From positions 1 to 64,000 of the forward strand of contig SVFM01000008.1 in the NCBI GenBank assembly GCA_015056865.1: a DNA stretch of 64,000 nt. Reading direction: 5' to 3'. The notes beneath the pieces are model-generated. The model was given only the letters and a program-made list of their open reading frames with translations, ran no database searches and had not been told where the DNA came from. The position numbers and the translations under genes were made by a program. Shown piece after piece: positions 1 to 11,077 of the stretch; the first letter of the stretch is position 1, and each line of letters opens with the position of its first letter. This stretch comes from Lachnospiraceae bacterium (GTDB lineage: Bacteria; Bacillota; Clostridia; Lachnospirales; Lachnospiraceae).

Positions 1-77
1 TGGCATCCCGGATTGGAGTCGAACCAACGGCCTGTCGCTTAGGAGGCGACCGCTCTATCCTACTGAGCTACCGGGAC
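1..77 (-). tRNA. tRNA-Arg (anticodon CCT), CCA encoded
   Basis: Reverse complement gives GTCCCGG acceptor, D-arm GCTC..GAGC, anticodon stem GTCGC-CTCCTAA-GCGAC, T-arm GTTGG-TTCGACT-CCAAT, acceptor CCGGGAT, then GCCA. Confidence 0.95.
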
Positions 78-96
78 ATATACAAAAACTATTCAA

Positions 97-170
97 TTTT
101 CCGCCCCTCCAGGAAACGAACGAGCTACCGCTTAGGAGGCGGTCGCTCTATCCAACTGAGCTACGGAAAC
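97..170 (-). pseudogene. Degenerate tRNA-Arg(CCT)-like sequence
   Basis: Reverse complement GTTTCCG-TA-GCTCAGTTGGATAGAGC-G-ACCGC-CTCCTAA-GCGGT keeps acceptor, D and anticodon arms. The T-arm (TTCGTTTCCTGGAGGGG) does not fold normally and there is no CCA. Confidence 0.65.
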
Positions 171-230
171 AATTGAAACGACTTGTATTATATCATATCC
201 TAACGGAATGCGTCAATTACTTTTACACCT

Positions 231-1115
231 CTATACAACCGGAAAATTTATATGTCCTTGCAGCCAGATAATTCCCTTAAATCGTCTGCCTGCCTGCGGT
301 TCCCCGTATAGATCCTGGGCATTGATACAAAGATCAAAGGTCAGCTCGTTGCAACAAACTGTCATCTGATAAACAGCTTCCCCTGTGAGACGGTTGGTTA
401 CCATATGGTAATCCAAGATCTCGCCCAAGATAGAATACTGGTCACACTCCACGCCGTAAGGCATAAAATAGGTGTCCACCAGACTAAAAATATCTTCCTT
501 TTGTATCTTTCTGGATATGGTAGAATAAATATCCATATCCTCCAGCGTCAGGGTCTCAATGGCCTCTTCATCCCCTCGTCTGGCAGCAGCAACCAGCTTA
601 GATCTGTTATGAGAATCTTTTTTAATCTGCTGTTTCTGATGTTCATCCTTTTTGATAGGCATCATGATCGTGCCCTGCAAAGACAAGGCAGACAACGTCA
701 ACGTGGTACCGCGCACAGGCAGTTGCCCGCATGCCTGCGCCTTTACATAAGGGATCATATTTTGCAGATAAAAAATCAGGGAAACACCCACTTTTACGTC
801 ATCACAGATACCTGCATAGGATTCCTTCGCGGCATGTCGTTCTACAGAAACATCCTCCTCAGATGTCACGCCGGTGCCACGCAGATAAGGATAATAATAT
901 TCATAAACAAATTTCTCCGCCTCGTCAAATTCTCCGCATACCGCGATTCCTATGTTTTCTCCAAAATCCTTACAATACTCTCCAAGCAAAATATCCTCTG
1001 AATTGGTAGTATAAGCACGGGTCGTCGCGTTTAACACGATTTCTGCAAGCAGCTCTCTCAATTTTTTTCGGTCGGAATATTCGCTAAAACCGATAGCCCG
1101 CAAATATTTATGCAT
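231..1115 (-). CDS. DUF3881 family protein
   Basis: ORF MHKYLRAIGFSEYSDRKKLRELL...; recognised as the uncharacterised family often next to serS in Lachnospiraceae. Confidence 0.7.
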   Translation of the reverse strand: MHKYLRAIGFSEYSDRKKLRELLAEIVLNATTRAYTTNSEDILLGEYCKDFGENIGIAVCGEFDEAEKFVYEYYYPYLRGTGVTSEEDVSVERHAAKESYAGICDDVKVGVSLIFYLQNMIPYVKAQACGQLPVRGTTLTLSALSLQGTIMMPIKKDEHQKQQIKKDSHNRSKLVAAARRGDEEAIETLTLEDMDIYSTISRKIQKEDIFSLVDTYFMPYGVECDQYSILGEILDYHMVTNRLTGEAVYQMTVCCNELTFDLCINAQDLYGEPQAGRRFKGIIWLQGHINFPVV

Positions 1116-1128
1116 GAAAATCCCTTTC

Positions 1129-2406
1129 TTAACCAATCTTTTCCTTACCGCCCATGTAAGGTCTCAGTGCCTGGGGAATGTTGACACTGCCGTCCTCATT
1201 CACATTGTTCTCCAGGAATGCGATCAAACCTCTGGGGGAAGCAATTACAGTATTATTCAATGTATGCACATAGTAAGTACCCTTTTCTCCCTTGGTGCGA
1301 ATACCCAGTCTTCTAGCCTGCGCATCACCAAGAGTAGAACAGGAACCAACCTCAAAGTACTTCTTCTGTCTGGGGCTCCATGCCTCTACATCGCAGGATT
1401 TTACCTTTAGATCTGCCAGATCACCGCTGCAGCACTCCAATGTACGCACCGGAATATCCAGACTGCGGAAAAACTCTACCGTGTAGCTCCACATCTTGTT
1501 GTACCAATCCATGGACTCTTCTGGTTTACATAACACAACCATTTCCTGCTTTTCAAACTGGTGTACACGGTAAACACCTCTCTCCTCGATACCGTGAGAA
1601 CCAACTTCTTTTCTAAAGCAGGGTGAATAAGAAGTCATACTGATAGGCAGGCTGTTCTCTGCAACGATCTGTCCTTTAAACTTACCGATCATAGAATGTT
1701 CAGATGTACCGATCAGATACAAATCTTCACCCTCAATCTTGTACATCATATTCTCCATTTCTGCAAAACTCATAACTCCATTTACCACGCTGCTGCGGAT
1801 CATAAAAGGAGGAATGCAATAAGTAAAGCCCTTCTCGATCATAAAATCTCTTGCATAGCTGATCATTGCAGAATGGATTCTGGCTGCATCACCGATTAAA
1901 TAATAAAATCCATTTCCGCTGGTGCGTCCCGCACTTTCTTTGTCCAAACCACTGATGTGCTCCAAAATATCTGCATGATGAGGAATATCAAACGCAGGAA
2001 CCACCGGTTCACCATATTTCTGAATTTCCACATTCTCACTGTCATCCTTACCGATAGGCACGGAAGGATCAATGATATTTGGAATTGTCATCATGATCTT
2101 TGTGATCTTTTCCTGCAATTCTCCTTCCAGAACTTCCAACTCAGCAAGTCTCTTTGCACCTGCTGCAACCTGAGCCTTTTTCTCTTCTGCTTCTTCTCTT
2201 TTACCCTGGGCCATCAAACCGCCGATTTCCTTGGATATTTTATTACGATTGGCGCGCAGATCGTCCGCTTCCTGCTGCGTTTTACGGCTCTGCAGATCCA
2301 GTTCAATCACTTCATCCACCAGAGGCAACTTCTCATCCTGAAATTTCTTCCTGATATTTTCTTTTACTACCTCGGGATTTTCTCTTAAAAACTTCATGTC
2401 AATCAT
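1129..2406 (-). CDS. serS: Seryl-tRNA synthetase
   Basis: MIDMKFLRENPEVVKENIRKKF..., class II aaRS motifs (FRKEVGSHGIEERGVYRVHQFEKQEM). Confidence 0.97.
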   Translation of the reverse strand: MIDMKFLRENPEVVKENIRKKFQDEKLPLVDEVIELDLQSRKTQQEADDLRANRNKISKEIGGLMAQGKREEAEEKKAQVAAGAKRLAELEVLEGELQEKITKIMMTIPNIIDPSVPIGKDDSENVEIQKYGEPVVPAFDIPHHADILEHISGLDKESAGRTSGNGFYYLIGDAARIHSAMISYARDFMIEKGFTYCIPPFMIRSSVVNGVMSFAEMENMMYKIEGEDLYLIGTSEHSMIGKFKGQIVAENSLPISMTSYSPCFRKEVGSHGIEERGVYRVHQFEKQEMVVLCKPEESMDWYNKMWSYTVEFFRSLDIPVRTLECCSGDLADLKVKSCDVEAWSPRQKKYFEVGSCSTLGDAQARRLGIRTKGEKGTYYVHTLNNTVIASPRGLIAFLENNVNEDGSVNIPQALRPYMGGKEKIG

Positions 2407-2427
2407 ATCAATTTCTCTCCTTTTGCA

Positions 2428-2940
2428 TTATTGTCCCATTGCCAAATTCAATGCTCTTTGTTCTTCCTCACTCAAAGAAATACTGCTTTCACCATTTCTG
2501 ATCTCTTTTGTATAAGAATAGCATCCTTCTGTACTATGCACAGAATTTATAATAAAACCATTATTCTTTTCATTGAGCAATGCCAATGAAAAACTAAGTT
2601 GTCCGCCCATCTGGCGAAATGCATCATACTTGACAATGCCCATTTTTTGAAAAGTATCTTCTAAGTTTTCAAAGATCTTGTCAATATCCTTTTTGTTCTT
2701 TTCTACGGTGATTTTGAGAAACTTATTATCTTCATAAATTCCAACAATATCTTTCTCTAGGCTTTTGCCGTCTTTACCTAATGTGAACTTGTCCAGCCTC
2801 TTTTGTAATTTGGATGACTGCCGAATCTGAAAGATCAATAAAATGAGTAATATCAATATGGCAACAAACATACCAATAAGAATATATCCGATATCTACAT
2901 TACCCATTCCTATTTTTGTAAGCAGTTTGCTCATTTGCAT
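2428..2940 (-). CDS. DUF4446 family protein
   Basis: N-terminal TM helix, coiled coil, then FRQMGGQLSFSLALLNEKNNGFIINSVHS; next to parB. Confidence 0.8.
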   Translation of the reverse strand: MQMSKLLTKIGMGNVDIGYILIGMFVAILILLILLIFQIRQSSKLQKRLDKFTLGKDGKSLEKDIVGIYEDNKFLKITVEKNKKDIDKIFENLEDTFQKMGIVKYDAFRQMGGQLSFSLALLNEKNNGFIINSVHSTEGCYSYTKEIRNGESSISLSEEEQRALNLAMGQ

Positions 2941-2941
2941 A

Positions 2942-3847
2942 TTATACTCCTTTTGTATTTTGTAGCAATATATCCATCAATCGTTCCAGATCATCGTTAC
3001 TGTAAAACTCTAACTCTATTTTTCCCGCACCTTCTCCTTTGGATGTTACAGAAACTTTTGTACTATATACCTGTTTTAATCTTTCTGCAAGGTCCTGATA
3101 AATCAGATCCAATGTTTTATCGTCCACTTTTCTGGGCTTTGTAGGTTTTTGTAGGCTTTTTACAAGCTTCTCCACATCTCTTACGCTTAGTTTTTCATCA
3201 AAAACTTTTTGCGCCAAAGTATATTGCTCTTCCGGATCTTCCACGGCCAAAAGCGCACGAGCATGTCCGGTGGTCAACATCTCATTGATCACCATCTGCT
3301 GCACCTGCTCAGAAAGTTTTAAAAGACGCATGGAGTTTGTAACAGCTGTTCTGCTCTTAGAAACTCTCTCCGCTACTTCATCCTGCTTTAAATTAAATTC
3401 TGTCAACAGCCTCTTATACGCCTGAGCTTCTTCAATCGGATTTAAATCTTCTCTTTGAATATTTTCAATCAAAGAAATTTCTAATATCTCCCGCTCCGTG
3501 TAATTCTTGATAATAACAGGAACTTCTTTTAAACCCGCCAGTTTTGCAGCACGCCATCTTCGCTCACCGGCAATAATTTCGTAATAATCTTTCCTATCCT
3601 GCACTAATATAGGCTGGAGTAAACCAAACTGCTTAATGGAATCTGCTAACTCCAACAGGGCATCTTCATCAAAATTCTTACGTGGCTGCTCCCTATTGGG
3701 CTCGATTTTCGTGATTTTTACAATGGTTTCCGGTACCGTACTATCAGTATTTACCTTTGATGGTGCTTCATTTTTTTCCTTAGCTTTTCCCGCTGCAACA
3801 GGCGGAATCAGGGAATCTAATCCTTTACCTAAACCTCTCGCTGCCAT
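2942..3847 (-). CDS. parB: Chromosome partitioning protein ParB/Spo0J
   Basis: RGLGKGLDSLIP..., IEPNREQPRKNFDEDALLELADSIKQFGLLQPILV, GERRWRAAKLAG. Confidence 0.96.
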   Translation of the reverse strand: MAARGLGKGLDSLIPPVAAGKAKEKNEAPSKVNTDSTVPETIVKITKIEPNREQPRKNFDEDALLELADSIKQFGLLQPILVQDRKDYYEIIAGERRWRAAKLAGLKEVPVIIKNYTEREILEISLIENIQREDLNPIEEAQAYKRLLTEFNLKQDEVAERVSKSRTAVTNSMRLLKLSEQVQQMVINEMLTTGHARALLAVEDPEEQYTLAQKVFDEKLSVRDVEKLVKSLQKPTKPRKVDDKTLDLIYQDLAERLKQVYSTKVSVTSKGEGAGKIELEFYSNDDLERLMDILLQNTKGV

Positions 3848-3864
3848 ACTGGCCCTCTCTTTCT

Positions 3865-4629
3865 CTATTTATTGTGCTTTATTACTTCTGCTGCTAGTTT
3901 CATGTATGCCTCTGCACCCGTAGATTTTGGATCATATACACTAATTGGCTTTCCATAACTTGGTGCCTCTGCTAACCTGATATTCCTGGGAATCATCGTT
4001 TTATATACATTTTGATTTAAATGATTCTTTACGTTTTCCACTACCTGATTAGATAAGTTTGTTCTGGAATCAAACATGGTAAAGACCACCCCTTCCATCT
4101 CTAATTCAGGATTCAGCCTTTCTTTTACCAGATTCACTGTATGTATTAGCTGACTTAGCCCTTCTAACGCATAATATTCGCACTGAATAGGTACCAATAC
4201 ACTGTCTGCCGTTGTTAAGGCATTGATTGTTAATATATTTAAGGAAGGAGGACAATCAATAATAATGAAATCATATTGATCTTTGATCCAATCTACCTCG
4301 TTTTTAAGAATAAACTCTTTTTTTTCAACACCAATCAGTTCTATTTCTGCCGCAGCTAAATTAACGTTAGATGGAAGAATAGCAACCCTTTTTAGTACAT
4401 CTTTGATAACACAATCATGAATACTACACTCCCCCAATATCAATTCATAAATTGTATTATCTAAACTATTCTTGTCTATACCGAACCCGCTAGTGGTATT
4501 GCCCTGTGGGTCAGCGTCAATAACCAATATTTTTTTTCCTTTTTCTGCTAATGAAGCTGATAAATTGATAGATGTAGTAGTTTTTCCTACTCCACCTTTT
4601 TGATTTGCAATTGCTATAATTTTTCCCAT
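3865..4629 (-). CDS. parA: Chromosome partitioning ATPase ParA/Soj
   Basis: MGKIIAIANQKGGVGKTTTSINLSASLA deviant Walker A. Confidence 0.97.
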   Translation of the reverse strand: MGKIIAIANQKGGVGKTTTSINLSASLAEKGKKILVIDADPQGNTTSGFGIDKNSLDNTIYELILGECSIHDCVIKDVLKRVAILPSNVNLAAAEIELIGVEKKEFILKNEVDWIKDQYDFIIIDCPPSLNILTINALTTADSVLVPIQCEYYALEGLSQLIHTVNLVKERLNPELEMEGVVFTMFDSRTNLSNQVVENVKNHLNQNVYKTMIPRNIRLAEAPSYGKPISVYDPKSTGAEAYMKLAAEVIKHNK

Positions 4630-4818
4630 GTGTTCTTCACCTTTCGTTCAGTCACACAAACATTCTCTGTCTTTGCATTATGTCTTTAAATTATATCACT
4701 AAACATTCAAGGAATCCATATAAAATTATTTCCTTTGTAAAAAAATTTGTTTCACGTTGATAAAATACAATATTTATAAATGTTTCACGGTTTTATTACA
4801 CAATATATTGGGTAAAAA

Positions 4819-4834
4819 TGTTTCACGTGAAACA
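4819..4834. promoter_or_regulatory. parS site 1
   Basis: Perfect palindrome TGTTTCACGTGAAACA, the canonical parS sequence. Confidence 0.95.
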
Positions 4835-4868
4835 TTATCTTGTGTCTTTTTATATAGGTAAGATAATA

Positions 4869-4884
4869 TGTTTCACGTGAAACA
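4869..4884. promoter_or_regulatory. parS site 2
   Basis: Second perfect TGTTTCACGTGAAACA, 50 bp from site 1. Confidence 0.95.
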
Positions 4885-4892
4885 TCAAAATA

Positions 4893-5615
4893 TCAATATA
4901 AAGGCTCTTTTGCAGGTAAACCCGCTTTTCGTGGATACTTTTTTGATGTATTCTCAATTTTTTTAATTACAACTAAGTTACGAAATATATCTGTATCGGG
5001 TAAGTAAAACTCCTCTTGCTTCTTAACACTTCCCCCCAGTATGGTAATGGCTTTATTAGCTTTTTCCATTTCTTCAGTAATCTTTTCAGATTTATAAGAA
5101 ATAAATAATCCACTCTTTTTTACAAAAGGAAGGCAATACTCACAAAGGGTGCTCATATTGGCGACTGCTCTGGAGACACAAATATCATATTTTTCTCTAT
5201 GCAGAGGCTGTCTTGCGTAATCCTCCGCTCTGCCATGTACAGCTTCAATATTCTTGAGTCCTAATTTTTCGATTACCTCATTTAAAAAATTAACACGCTT
5301 ATTCAGAGAATCCAGTAGTGTTACGTTTAAATCAGGAAAGGCAATTTTTAAAGGTAAACCAGGAAACCCGGCACCTGTGCCTACATCAATTACATTTCCG
5401 GTAGGTTTACATACCTTTATCAGAGACAAGCTGTCAATAAAATGCTTTTTCATAACCTCGCTATATTCCGTTATAGCAGTCAAGTTCATAAATTCATTCC
5501 ATTCTACTAACAGTTCATAATAACTTAAAAACTGATCTATTTGATTTTCACTCAGCTGTAAATTCAGGGTTTCCAGGTCTTTCCTAAATTGCGTGGTATC
5601 GTATGTCTTTTTCAA
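4893..5615 (-). CDS. rsmG: 16S rRNA (guanine527-N7)-methyltransferase
   Basis: NVIDVGTGAGFPGLPLKIAFPDLNVTLLDSLNKRVNFL; conserved oriC synteny. Confidence 0.95.
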   Translation of the reverse strand: MKKTYDTTQFRKDLETLNLQLSENQIDQFLSYYELLVEWNEFMNLTAITEYSEVMKKHFIDSLSLIKVCKPTGNVIDVGTGAGFPGLPLKIAFPDLNVTLLDSLNKRVNFLNEVIEKLGLKNIEAVHGRAEDYARQPLHREKYDICVSRAVANMSTLCEYCLPFVKKSGLFISYKSEKITEEMEKANKAITILGGSVKKQEEFYLPDTDIFRNLVVIKKIENTSKKYPRKAGLPAKEPLY

Positions 5616-5643
5616 GCAACTATCCCTTTCCTCTTGAACAATA

Positions 5644-7536
5644 TTAGTGATTCTTTATGTGTTCCAAATAGACTAAAAGAACAGATACATCTGCAGGTGA
5701 AACACCGGATATTCTGGAAGCTTGCCCAACCGACACCGGACGAAACATTTTTAATTTCTGCCTGGCTTCTAATCTGAGAGAAGGTACCTGATCATAGTCC
5801 AGATTCTCCGGTATCGCTTTTCTCTCCATTTTTTTATACTGTTCTACTTGCCGAAGTTGACGAATAATATATCCCTCATATTTAATTTCAATTTCTACCT
5901 GCTCGATCACATCCTTAGGCAAAGGCTGTCTTTCCAAATCCAGTTCTGCTAAAAGCTCGTAAGAGATTTCCGGACGACAGATCAATTCCGCCAAGGAGGC
6001 CGCTGTCCGCAGACCAGAGCTTCCGTGAGCCTCTAAAAATTCCTGTACTTTCTTTGAAGCACCAAGACTTGTATTTTTAAGCCTTTCTATCTCTTGTGCA
6101 ATCTGCACCTTTTTAAACCTTAAGGCCTGAAATTGTTCCTCCGATATCAATCCTACCTGATATCCCTTTTCGCGTAGACGCAGATCCGCATTGTCTTGAC
6201 GAAGCAACAATCTATACTCCGCTCTGGAGGTCATCATGCGATAGGGTTCCCTATTGTCCTTTGTAACTAAATCATCAATAAGTACACCAATATAACTTTC
6301 AGACCTGTCTAAAATCAAGGGTTCTTTTCCCTTGATCATCATGGCTGCATTTACACCTGCAACCAATCCCTGGGCAGCAGCTTCTTCATATCCACTACTA
6401 CCATTTAATTGACCACCACTAAATAATCCCTTAATATTTTTAAACTCCAAACTGGGATTCAGCTGCCTAGCGTTAATACAATCATACTCTATAGCATAAG
6501 CATTTCTTACAATTTTGCAATTCTCCAGTCCCGGCACCGTGCGATACATAGCCAATTGCACATCCTCCGGCAAGGAAGAAGACATGCCGCCTACGTACAT
6601 TTCGTTGGTATGTATTCCTTCCGGTTCCAAGAAGACCTGATGCCTTTCTTTTTCTGCAAATTTTACCACTTTGTCTTCAATAGAAGGACAGTATCTGGGA
6701 CCTGTTCCTTCTATGATACCCGCATAAATTGGGGAGCGATCTAGATTATTTCGTATAATTTCGTGTGTTTTTTCATTTGTATATGTGAGCCAGCAGGACA
6801 CCTGCTCTTTTTGAATAGATTCCGGGTCTGTAGAATAAGAAAAAGGAACTACCTTTTCATCCCCGAATTGTTCTTCCATCTTGGAATAGTCAATGCTTCT
6901 TCCATCCATTCTGGCAGGGGTACCTGTCTTAAATCTAGCAATTTCAATACCCAGGTTTCTCAAACAATTTGTCAGGTGGGTTGCAGCCTGAAGTCCATTG
7001 GGTCCTGTATAAGTGATGGCCTCACCACACAAACACCTGGCATTCAAATATGTACCGGTACATAAAACCACCGCCTGACACTCATAAACAGCACCTGTAA
7101 AAGTTTTTAAGCCGGTCACTTTCTTTCCGCGACTTGTCTCCTCCACCAGAATCTCACAGACCTCAGCCTGTTTGATTGTCAAGTGCTTCTGATTTTCAAG
7201 AACTGTTCTCATAGCCCTCGTGTAATCTGCCTTATCCGCCTGAGCACGTAAGGAATGTACAGCCGGTCCTTTTGAAATATTTAACATTTTGGATTGGATA
7301 AAGGTTTTATCAATATTCTTACCCATTTCACCGCCCAAAGCATCAATTTCTCTGACCAAATGACCTTTGGAGGATCCACCGATGTTTGGATTGCAGGGCA
7401 TCAGAGCAATACTGTCCACACTGACTGTGAATATAACTGTTTTAAGTCCTAGCCTTGCACATGCAAGAGCAGCCTCACAACCTGCGTGTCCTGCACCTAC
7501 GATACAAACATCCACTTTTTCTGTAAAAGAATTCAT
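5644..7536 (-). CDS. mnmG: tRNA uridine 5-carboxymethylaminomethyl modification enzyme MnmG
   Basis: [44 protein letters not shown]. Confidence 0.97.
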   Translation of the reverse strand: MNSFTEKVDVCIVGAGHAGCEAALACARLGLKTVIFTVSVDSIALMPCNPNIGGSSKGHLVREIDALGGEMGKNIDKTFIQSKMLNISKGPAVHSLRAQADKADYTRAMRTVLENQKHLTIKQAEVCEILVEETSRGKKVTGLKTFTGAVYECQAVVLCTGTYLNARCLCGEAITYTGPNGLQAATHLTNCLRNLGIEIARFKTGTPARMDGRSIDYSKMEEQFGDEKVVPFSYSTDPESIQKEQVSCWLTYTNEKTHEIIRNNLDRSPIYAGIIEGTGPRYCPSIEDKVVKFAEKERHQVFLEPEGIHTNEMYVGGMSSSLPEDVQLAMYRTVPGLENCKIVRNAYAIEYDCINARQLNPSLEFKNIKGLFSGGQLNGSSGYEEAAAQGLVAGVNAAMMIKGKEPLILDRSESYIGVLIDDLVTKDNREPYRMMTSRAEYRLLLRQDNADLRLREKGYQVGLISEEQFQALRFKKVQIAQEIERLKNTSLGASKKVQEFLEAHGSSGLRTAASLAELICRPEISYELLAELDLERQPLPKDVIEQVEIEIKYEGYIIRQLRQVEQYKKMERKAIPENLDYDQVPSLRLEARQKLKMFRPVSVGQASRISGVSPADVSVLLVYLEHIKNH

Positions 7537-7547
7537 ATTAAGGCTCC

Positions 7548-8957
7548 TTACTTTCCCATACAAAATTTTGAAAATATTTCATTCACCAGATCTTCTCCTA
7601 CTTCTTCACCGATAATCGTTCCCAATGAAGCATAGGCACTCATCAGATCTATAGAATAAAAATCTTCCGGCATCTCATTTATCAGACTATTTTTTACCTG
7701 TATCAAACTTTCATAAGCATCCATCAAAGCTTCCTTATGGCGCAGATTGGTAATACATACCTGATCTCCTGTCCCAATCTCTCCTTTAAAGAACAGGTCT
7801 TTGACCGCTTTCTCAAATTCATTTATTCCAACATTTTCTTTTGTTGAAGTTTTAATAATTCTAATTTCATTTAATGCATGATCCCTGAGACTATCAAAAA
7901 GTATTTTTTCCGTCACAACTTGCTCCAGATCAGTTTTGTTCAAAAGTGCAATACATTTCTTGTCTCCAATAATACGCATAATGGACTTATCATTCTCATC
8001 CAATGGAACAGAGCTATCTGCCACATAAATGATCAAATCAGCATCCTGAGCATATTTTCTTGCCTTTTCTACACCGATTCTTTCAACAACATCCTCTGTT
8101 TCACGGATACCTGCAGTATCGATCACATTCAGGCTGATGCCTTGCATATTGATATTTTCTTCTAAGATATCCCTAGTAGTACCTGCAATCTCTGTTACGA
8201 TAGCTCTTTCCTCGCCTGCAAGAAGATTGAGTAAAGAAGATTTTCCGGCGTTTGGTTTTCCCACTATAACAGTATGAATTCCATCCTTTACCAATCTGCC
8301 GTTATCTACAGAATCGATCAAACTTTTTATTCTATTTAAAATATCTTCATTTTTATCATATAACTTTTGTGTATATCCGTCCAGACTAATATGCTCCGGA
8401 TCATCCAAAGCTGACTCTATAAAAGCAATTTCATATAATATTTCATCTCTCAATCTTCTAACAGCTTCTGAAACGGAACCCTTTAGCTGACGGACAGAAT
8501 TTTTTAAAGCATATTCATTTTTAGAGTGAATAATATCAATGACGGCCTCCGCTTTAGAAAGATCTATTCTTCCGTTCAAAAAAGCTCTTTTTGTAAATTC
8601 TCCCGGCTGAGCCAGTCTGGCACCTGCTTTTAACACAAGTTCAAGAATATGATTGGTCATCAAAGAACCGCCATGACAATTGATCTCCACCGTATCCTCT
8701 GTGGTATAGCTCTTTGGATTTCTAAAAACAGACACCATAACTTCATCTACGATCGACAAATTATTTTCTGTAGAGGGATCTATAATATGCCCGTAATGTA
8801 CTGTATGGCTTGGTACATCCTGCAATTTTTTCTTGCCCTTATTTGCATAAAAAATTTTATCAACTACCTCAATAGCTGCATCCCCGCTTATTCTTATAAT
8901 ACTAATGCCTGAATCTGACATGCCGGTAGCAATCGCCGCAATTGTATCTGTTTTCAT
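7548..8957 (-). CDS. mnmE: tRNA modification GTPase MnmE
   Basis: [40 protein letters not shown]-terminal CMGK. Confidence 0.97.
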   Translation of the reverse strand: MKTDTIAAIATGMSDSGISIIRISGDAAIEVVDKIFYANKGKKKLQDVPSHTVHYGHIIDPSTENNLSIVDEVMVSVFRNPKSYTTEDTVEINCHGGSLMTNHILELVLKAGARLAQPGEFTKRAFLNGRIDLSKAEAVIDIIHSKNEYALKNSVRQLKGSVSEAVRRLRDEILYEIAFIESALDDPEHISLDGYTQKLYDKNEDILNRIKSLIDSVDNGRLVKDGIHTVIVGKPNAGKSSLLNLLAGEERAIVTEIAGTTRDILEENINMQGISLNVIDTAGIRETEDVVERIGVEKARKYAQDADLIIYVADSSVPLDENDKSIMRIIGDKKCIALLNKTDLEQVVTEKILFDSLRDHALNEIRIIKTSTKENVGINEFEKAVKDLFFKGEIGTGDQVCITNLRHKEALMDAYESLIQVKNSLINEMPEDFYSIDLMSAYASLGTIIGEEVGEDLVNEIFSKFCMGK

Positions 8958-8972
8958 AACAATTTCCTTTTC

Positions 8973-9034
8973 AAAAAAATACCGGGTGACTTGTGTCTCT
9001 TTTAAAGGCTTTCAGCGAAACACATGCCGCCCGG
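8973..9034 (-). terminator. Hairpin with U-run between jag and mnmE
   Basis: On the minus strand CCGGG..TGTGT..ACACA..CCCGG followed by TATTTTTTT. Confidence 0.6.
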
Positions 9035-9040
9035 CAATAT

Positions 9041-9664
9041 TTATTTCTTTAAAGTTACAACAACTCTTCTAAAAGGTTCTTCCCCTTCACTGTGAGTTGT
9101 TACATATCTGTCATTTTGCAGAGCAGAATGGATGATTCTTCTCTCATAAGGATTCATGGGCTCAAGCAAAACAGGCCGCTTTGTCCTTTTTACTTTATGA
9201 GAAATATTTTTTGCAAGATTTTCCAGAGTTTCTTTTCTTCTTTCTCTGTAATTTTCTGTATCAACTTTTACTTTAATATAATCTTCTGATTCTTTGTTTA
9301 CAACCAAAGATACAAGATACTGTAAAGAATCCAGAGTTTGTCCTCTCTTTCCTATCAGAACACCCATCTCATCACCGCTTAAATCGATTTCCATGCTTTT
9401 TTCAGCTTCATCATATTTTACATTGATTACCACTGTCATATCCATTGCTTCGAATACGCTGTTTAAAAATTCCTTTGCACTATCCTTTACAGAAGATTTT
9501 ATTTTTGCTTTGATAACAGCCGGTTTAGATCCTATTCCAAGAAAGCCTGTAGAACCTTCTTCAACTACAACATAATCTAATTTATCACTGGTCACAGTAA
9601 AATACTGACATGCTTCTGTGATTGCATCATTTACTGTTTTAGCAGAAAATTCTATATATTCCAT
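9041..9664 (-). CDS. jag: RNA-binding protein Jag/KhpB (Jag-N, KH, R3H)
   Basis: MEYIEFSAKTVNDAITEACQYF, GVLIGKRGQTLDSLQYL, R3H MNPYERRIIHSALQ. Confidence 0.94.
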   Translation of the reverse strand: MEYIEFSAKTVNDAITEACQYFTVTSDKLDYVVVEEGSTGFLGIGSKPAVIKAKIKSSVKDSAKEFLNSVFEAMDMTVVINVKYDEAEKSMEIDLSGDEMGVLIGKRGQTLDSLQYLVSLVVNKESEDYIKVKVDTENYRERRKETLENLAKNISHKVKRTKRPVLLEPMNPYERRIIHSALQNDRYVTTHSEGEEPFRRVVVTLKK

Positions 9665-9678
9665 ACTAATCTCCTCCA

Positions 9679-11049
9679 TTACTTTTTGGTATTTCTTTCA
9701 TTATAATCTTTTACCATGTTTGCCCTATCTAAAAGACTTCTAGGCTTTGAGGATGTTGCAACCGTATTTTGTGGCTTACTTTCCTTTGTTTTCTTTTTTA
9801 ATTCAGGTAATGGCTTTCCCGCGTTTTGAGCCTTATATTTTTCCTTCATCTGCTGTTTCTGGGCTTCAAGTCTCTTAGCATTAACAGCAGCATATTGATT
9901 ATACTTTGTCTGACGTTGATTAATTTTTTCTGCCGTCTTTGCAGATTTTACCTTATTTTTTTCTATTATCTCATCCAGATTTAATTTCTTATCCAGGTAT
10001 TTATTGATAACGATCTGTTGGATACTTCTGATCACGGAACCTGCAATCCAGTAAAGGCCCATACCTGCAGGCAATGTAAAGCAAAAAAATGCTGACATGA
10101 TAGGCATGATAGTATTCATCATCTTCATGGAAGAACCCATGGAGGATGTACCGTCTTTATTGTCATTTGCTACAGAAGGCATGAGTTTGGTATTGATCCA
10201 CTGTGTAAGTGCAGACAAAACAGGAATGATAAGTGCTGCAGCTGCCAGAAGCCATGCACCCGCTTCAATCGCTTCATTCATCATAAAGGAAGGAGAATTT
10301 CCTGTATTAATTCCAAGGAAACTATTATAAGTATTGATCAGTCCTGTAGCACCTTCACTGCTTAAAATAAGTTCTCCGTTATATCGAAGATCAGCCAGGC
10401 CATAGTGAGCAGATACGGCATTCATATCTGTAGTAGAAAGCTTATTTAATACATCAATAACACCATTTGTGATATTACCGTCTGCTTTCGTAATCTGTCC
10501 ACCGTACATTTTAACAGTATTTAAAATAGATTCTGCAGTTTTTTCATTTAATCCGGTAGGATTGGTCAAGAAAGCTGCATTATCTGTAGATACGATTTTC
10601 TCTGCAAGAACTCTGAATACATTTCCAACTTTTGTAACATAGGCAGGTATCTTATAAATAACCTGATAAAGTGCAAACAAAATAGGCATCTGGATCAAAA
10701 GCTGTACACAGCTGCCGGAAGGTGAAACGCCGTATTTTGCATAAACCGCACGGGTTTCGTTATTCATCGCCATGACAGAATCATTGTCTTTTTTATTTTT
10801 ATACTTGTCTCGGATCGCATTGATCTCCGGATTCATCCTGGCAGATAACTTTGAAAATTTCTGCTGCTTCATGGTAAGAGGCAACATAAGCATGTTTACA
10901 ACAATTGTAAATAAAATAATAGACAATCCGATATTGGGTATTCTTATAAAATCAAGAACAGTAAAAATACCATCCATGATATATCCCAATATTTCTGCAA
11001 CCCAGCCTATCAAAAATGTATTGCTTTTTGTTAATAAAACTGTGTTCAT
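9679..11049 (-). CDS. yidC: Membrane protein insertase YidC
   Basis: IILFTIVVNMLMLPLTMKQQKFSKLSARMNPEINAIRDKYK; oriC synteny. Confidence 0.95.
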   Translation of the reverse strand: MNTVLLTKSNTFLIGWVAEILGYIMDGIFTVLDFIRIPNIGLSIILFTIVVNMLMLPLTMKQQKFSKLSARMNPEINAIRDKYKNKKDNDSVMAMNNETRAVYAKYGVSPSGSCVQLLIQMPILFALYQVIYKIPAYVTKVGNVFRVLAEKIVSTDNAAFLTNPTGLNEKTAESILNTVKMYGGQITKADGNITNGVIDVLNKLSTTDMNAVSAHYGLADLRYNGELILSSEGATGLINTYNSFLGINTGNSPSFMMNEAIEAGAWLLAAAALIIPVLSALTQWINTKLMPSVANDNKDGTSSMGSSMKMMNTIMPIMSAFFCFTLPAGMGLYWIAGSVIRSIQQIVINKYLDKKLNLDEIIEKNKVKSAKTAEKINQRQTKYNQYAAVNAKRLEAQKQQMKEKYKAQNAGKPLPELKKKTKESKPQNTVATSSKPRSLLDRANMVKDYNERNTKK

Positions 11050-11077
11050 TTAAAATCTCCAATCTTTTAATTGCTAA

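Noticed and set aside
405-1001. 198-aa plus-strand ORF opposite the DUF3881 gene, and similar long antisense ORFs elsewhere (e.g. 1957-2388, 38879-39592, 60564-61919)
   Set aside because: They mirror strongly supported coding genes on the opposite strand, have no recognisable domains and are expected from codon usage.
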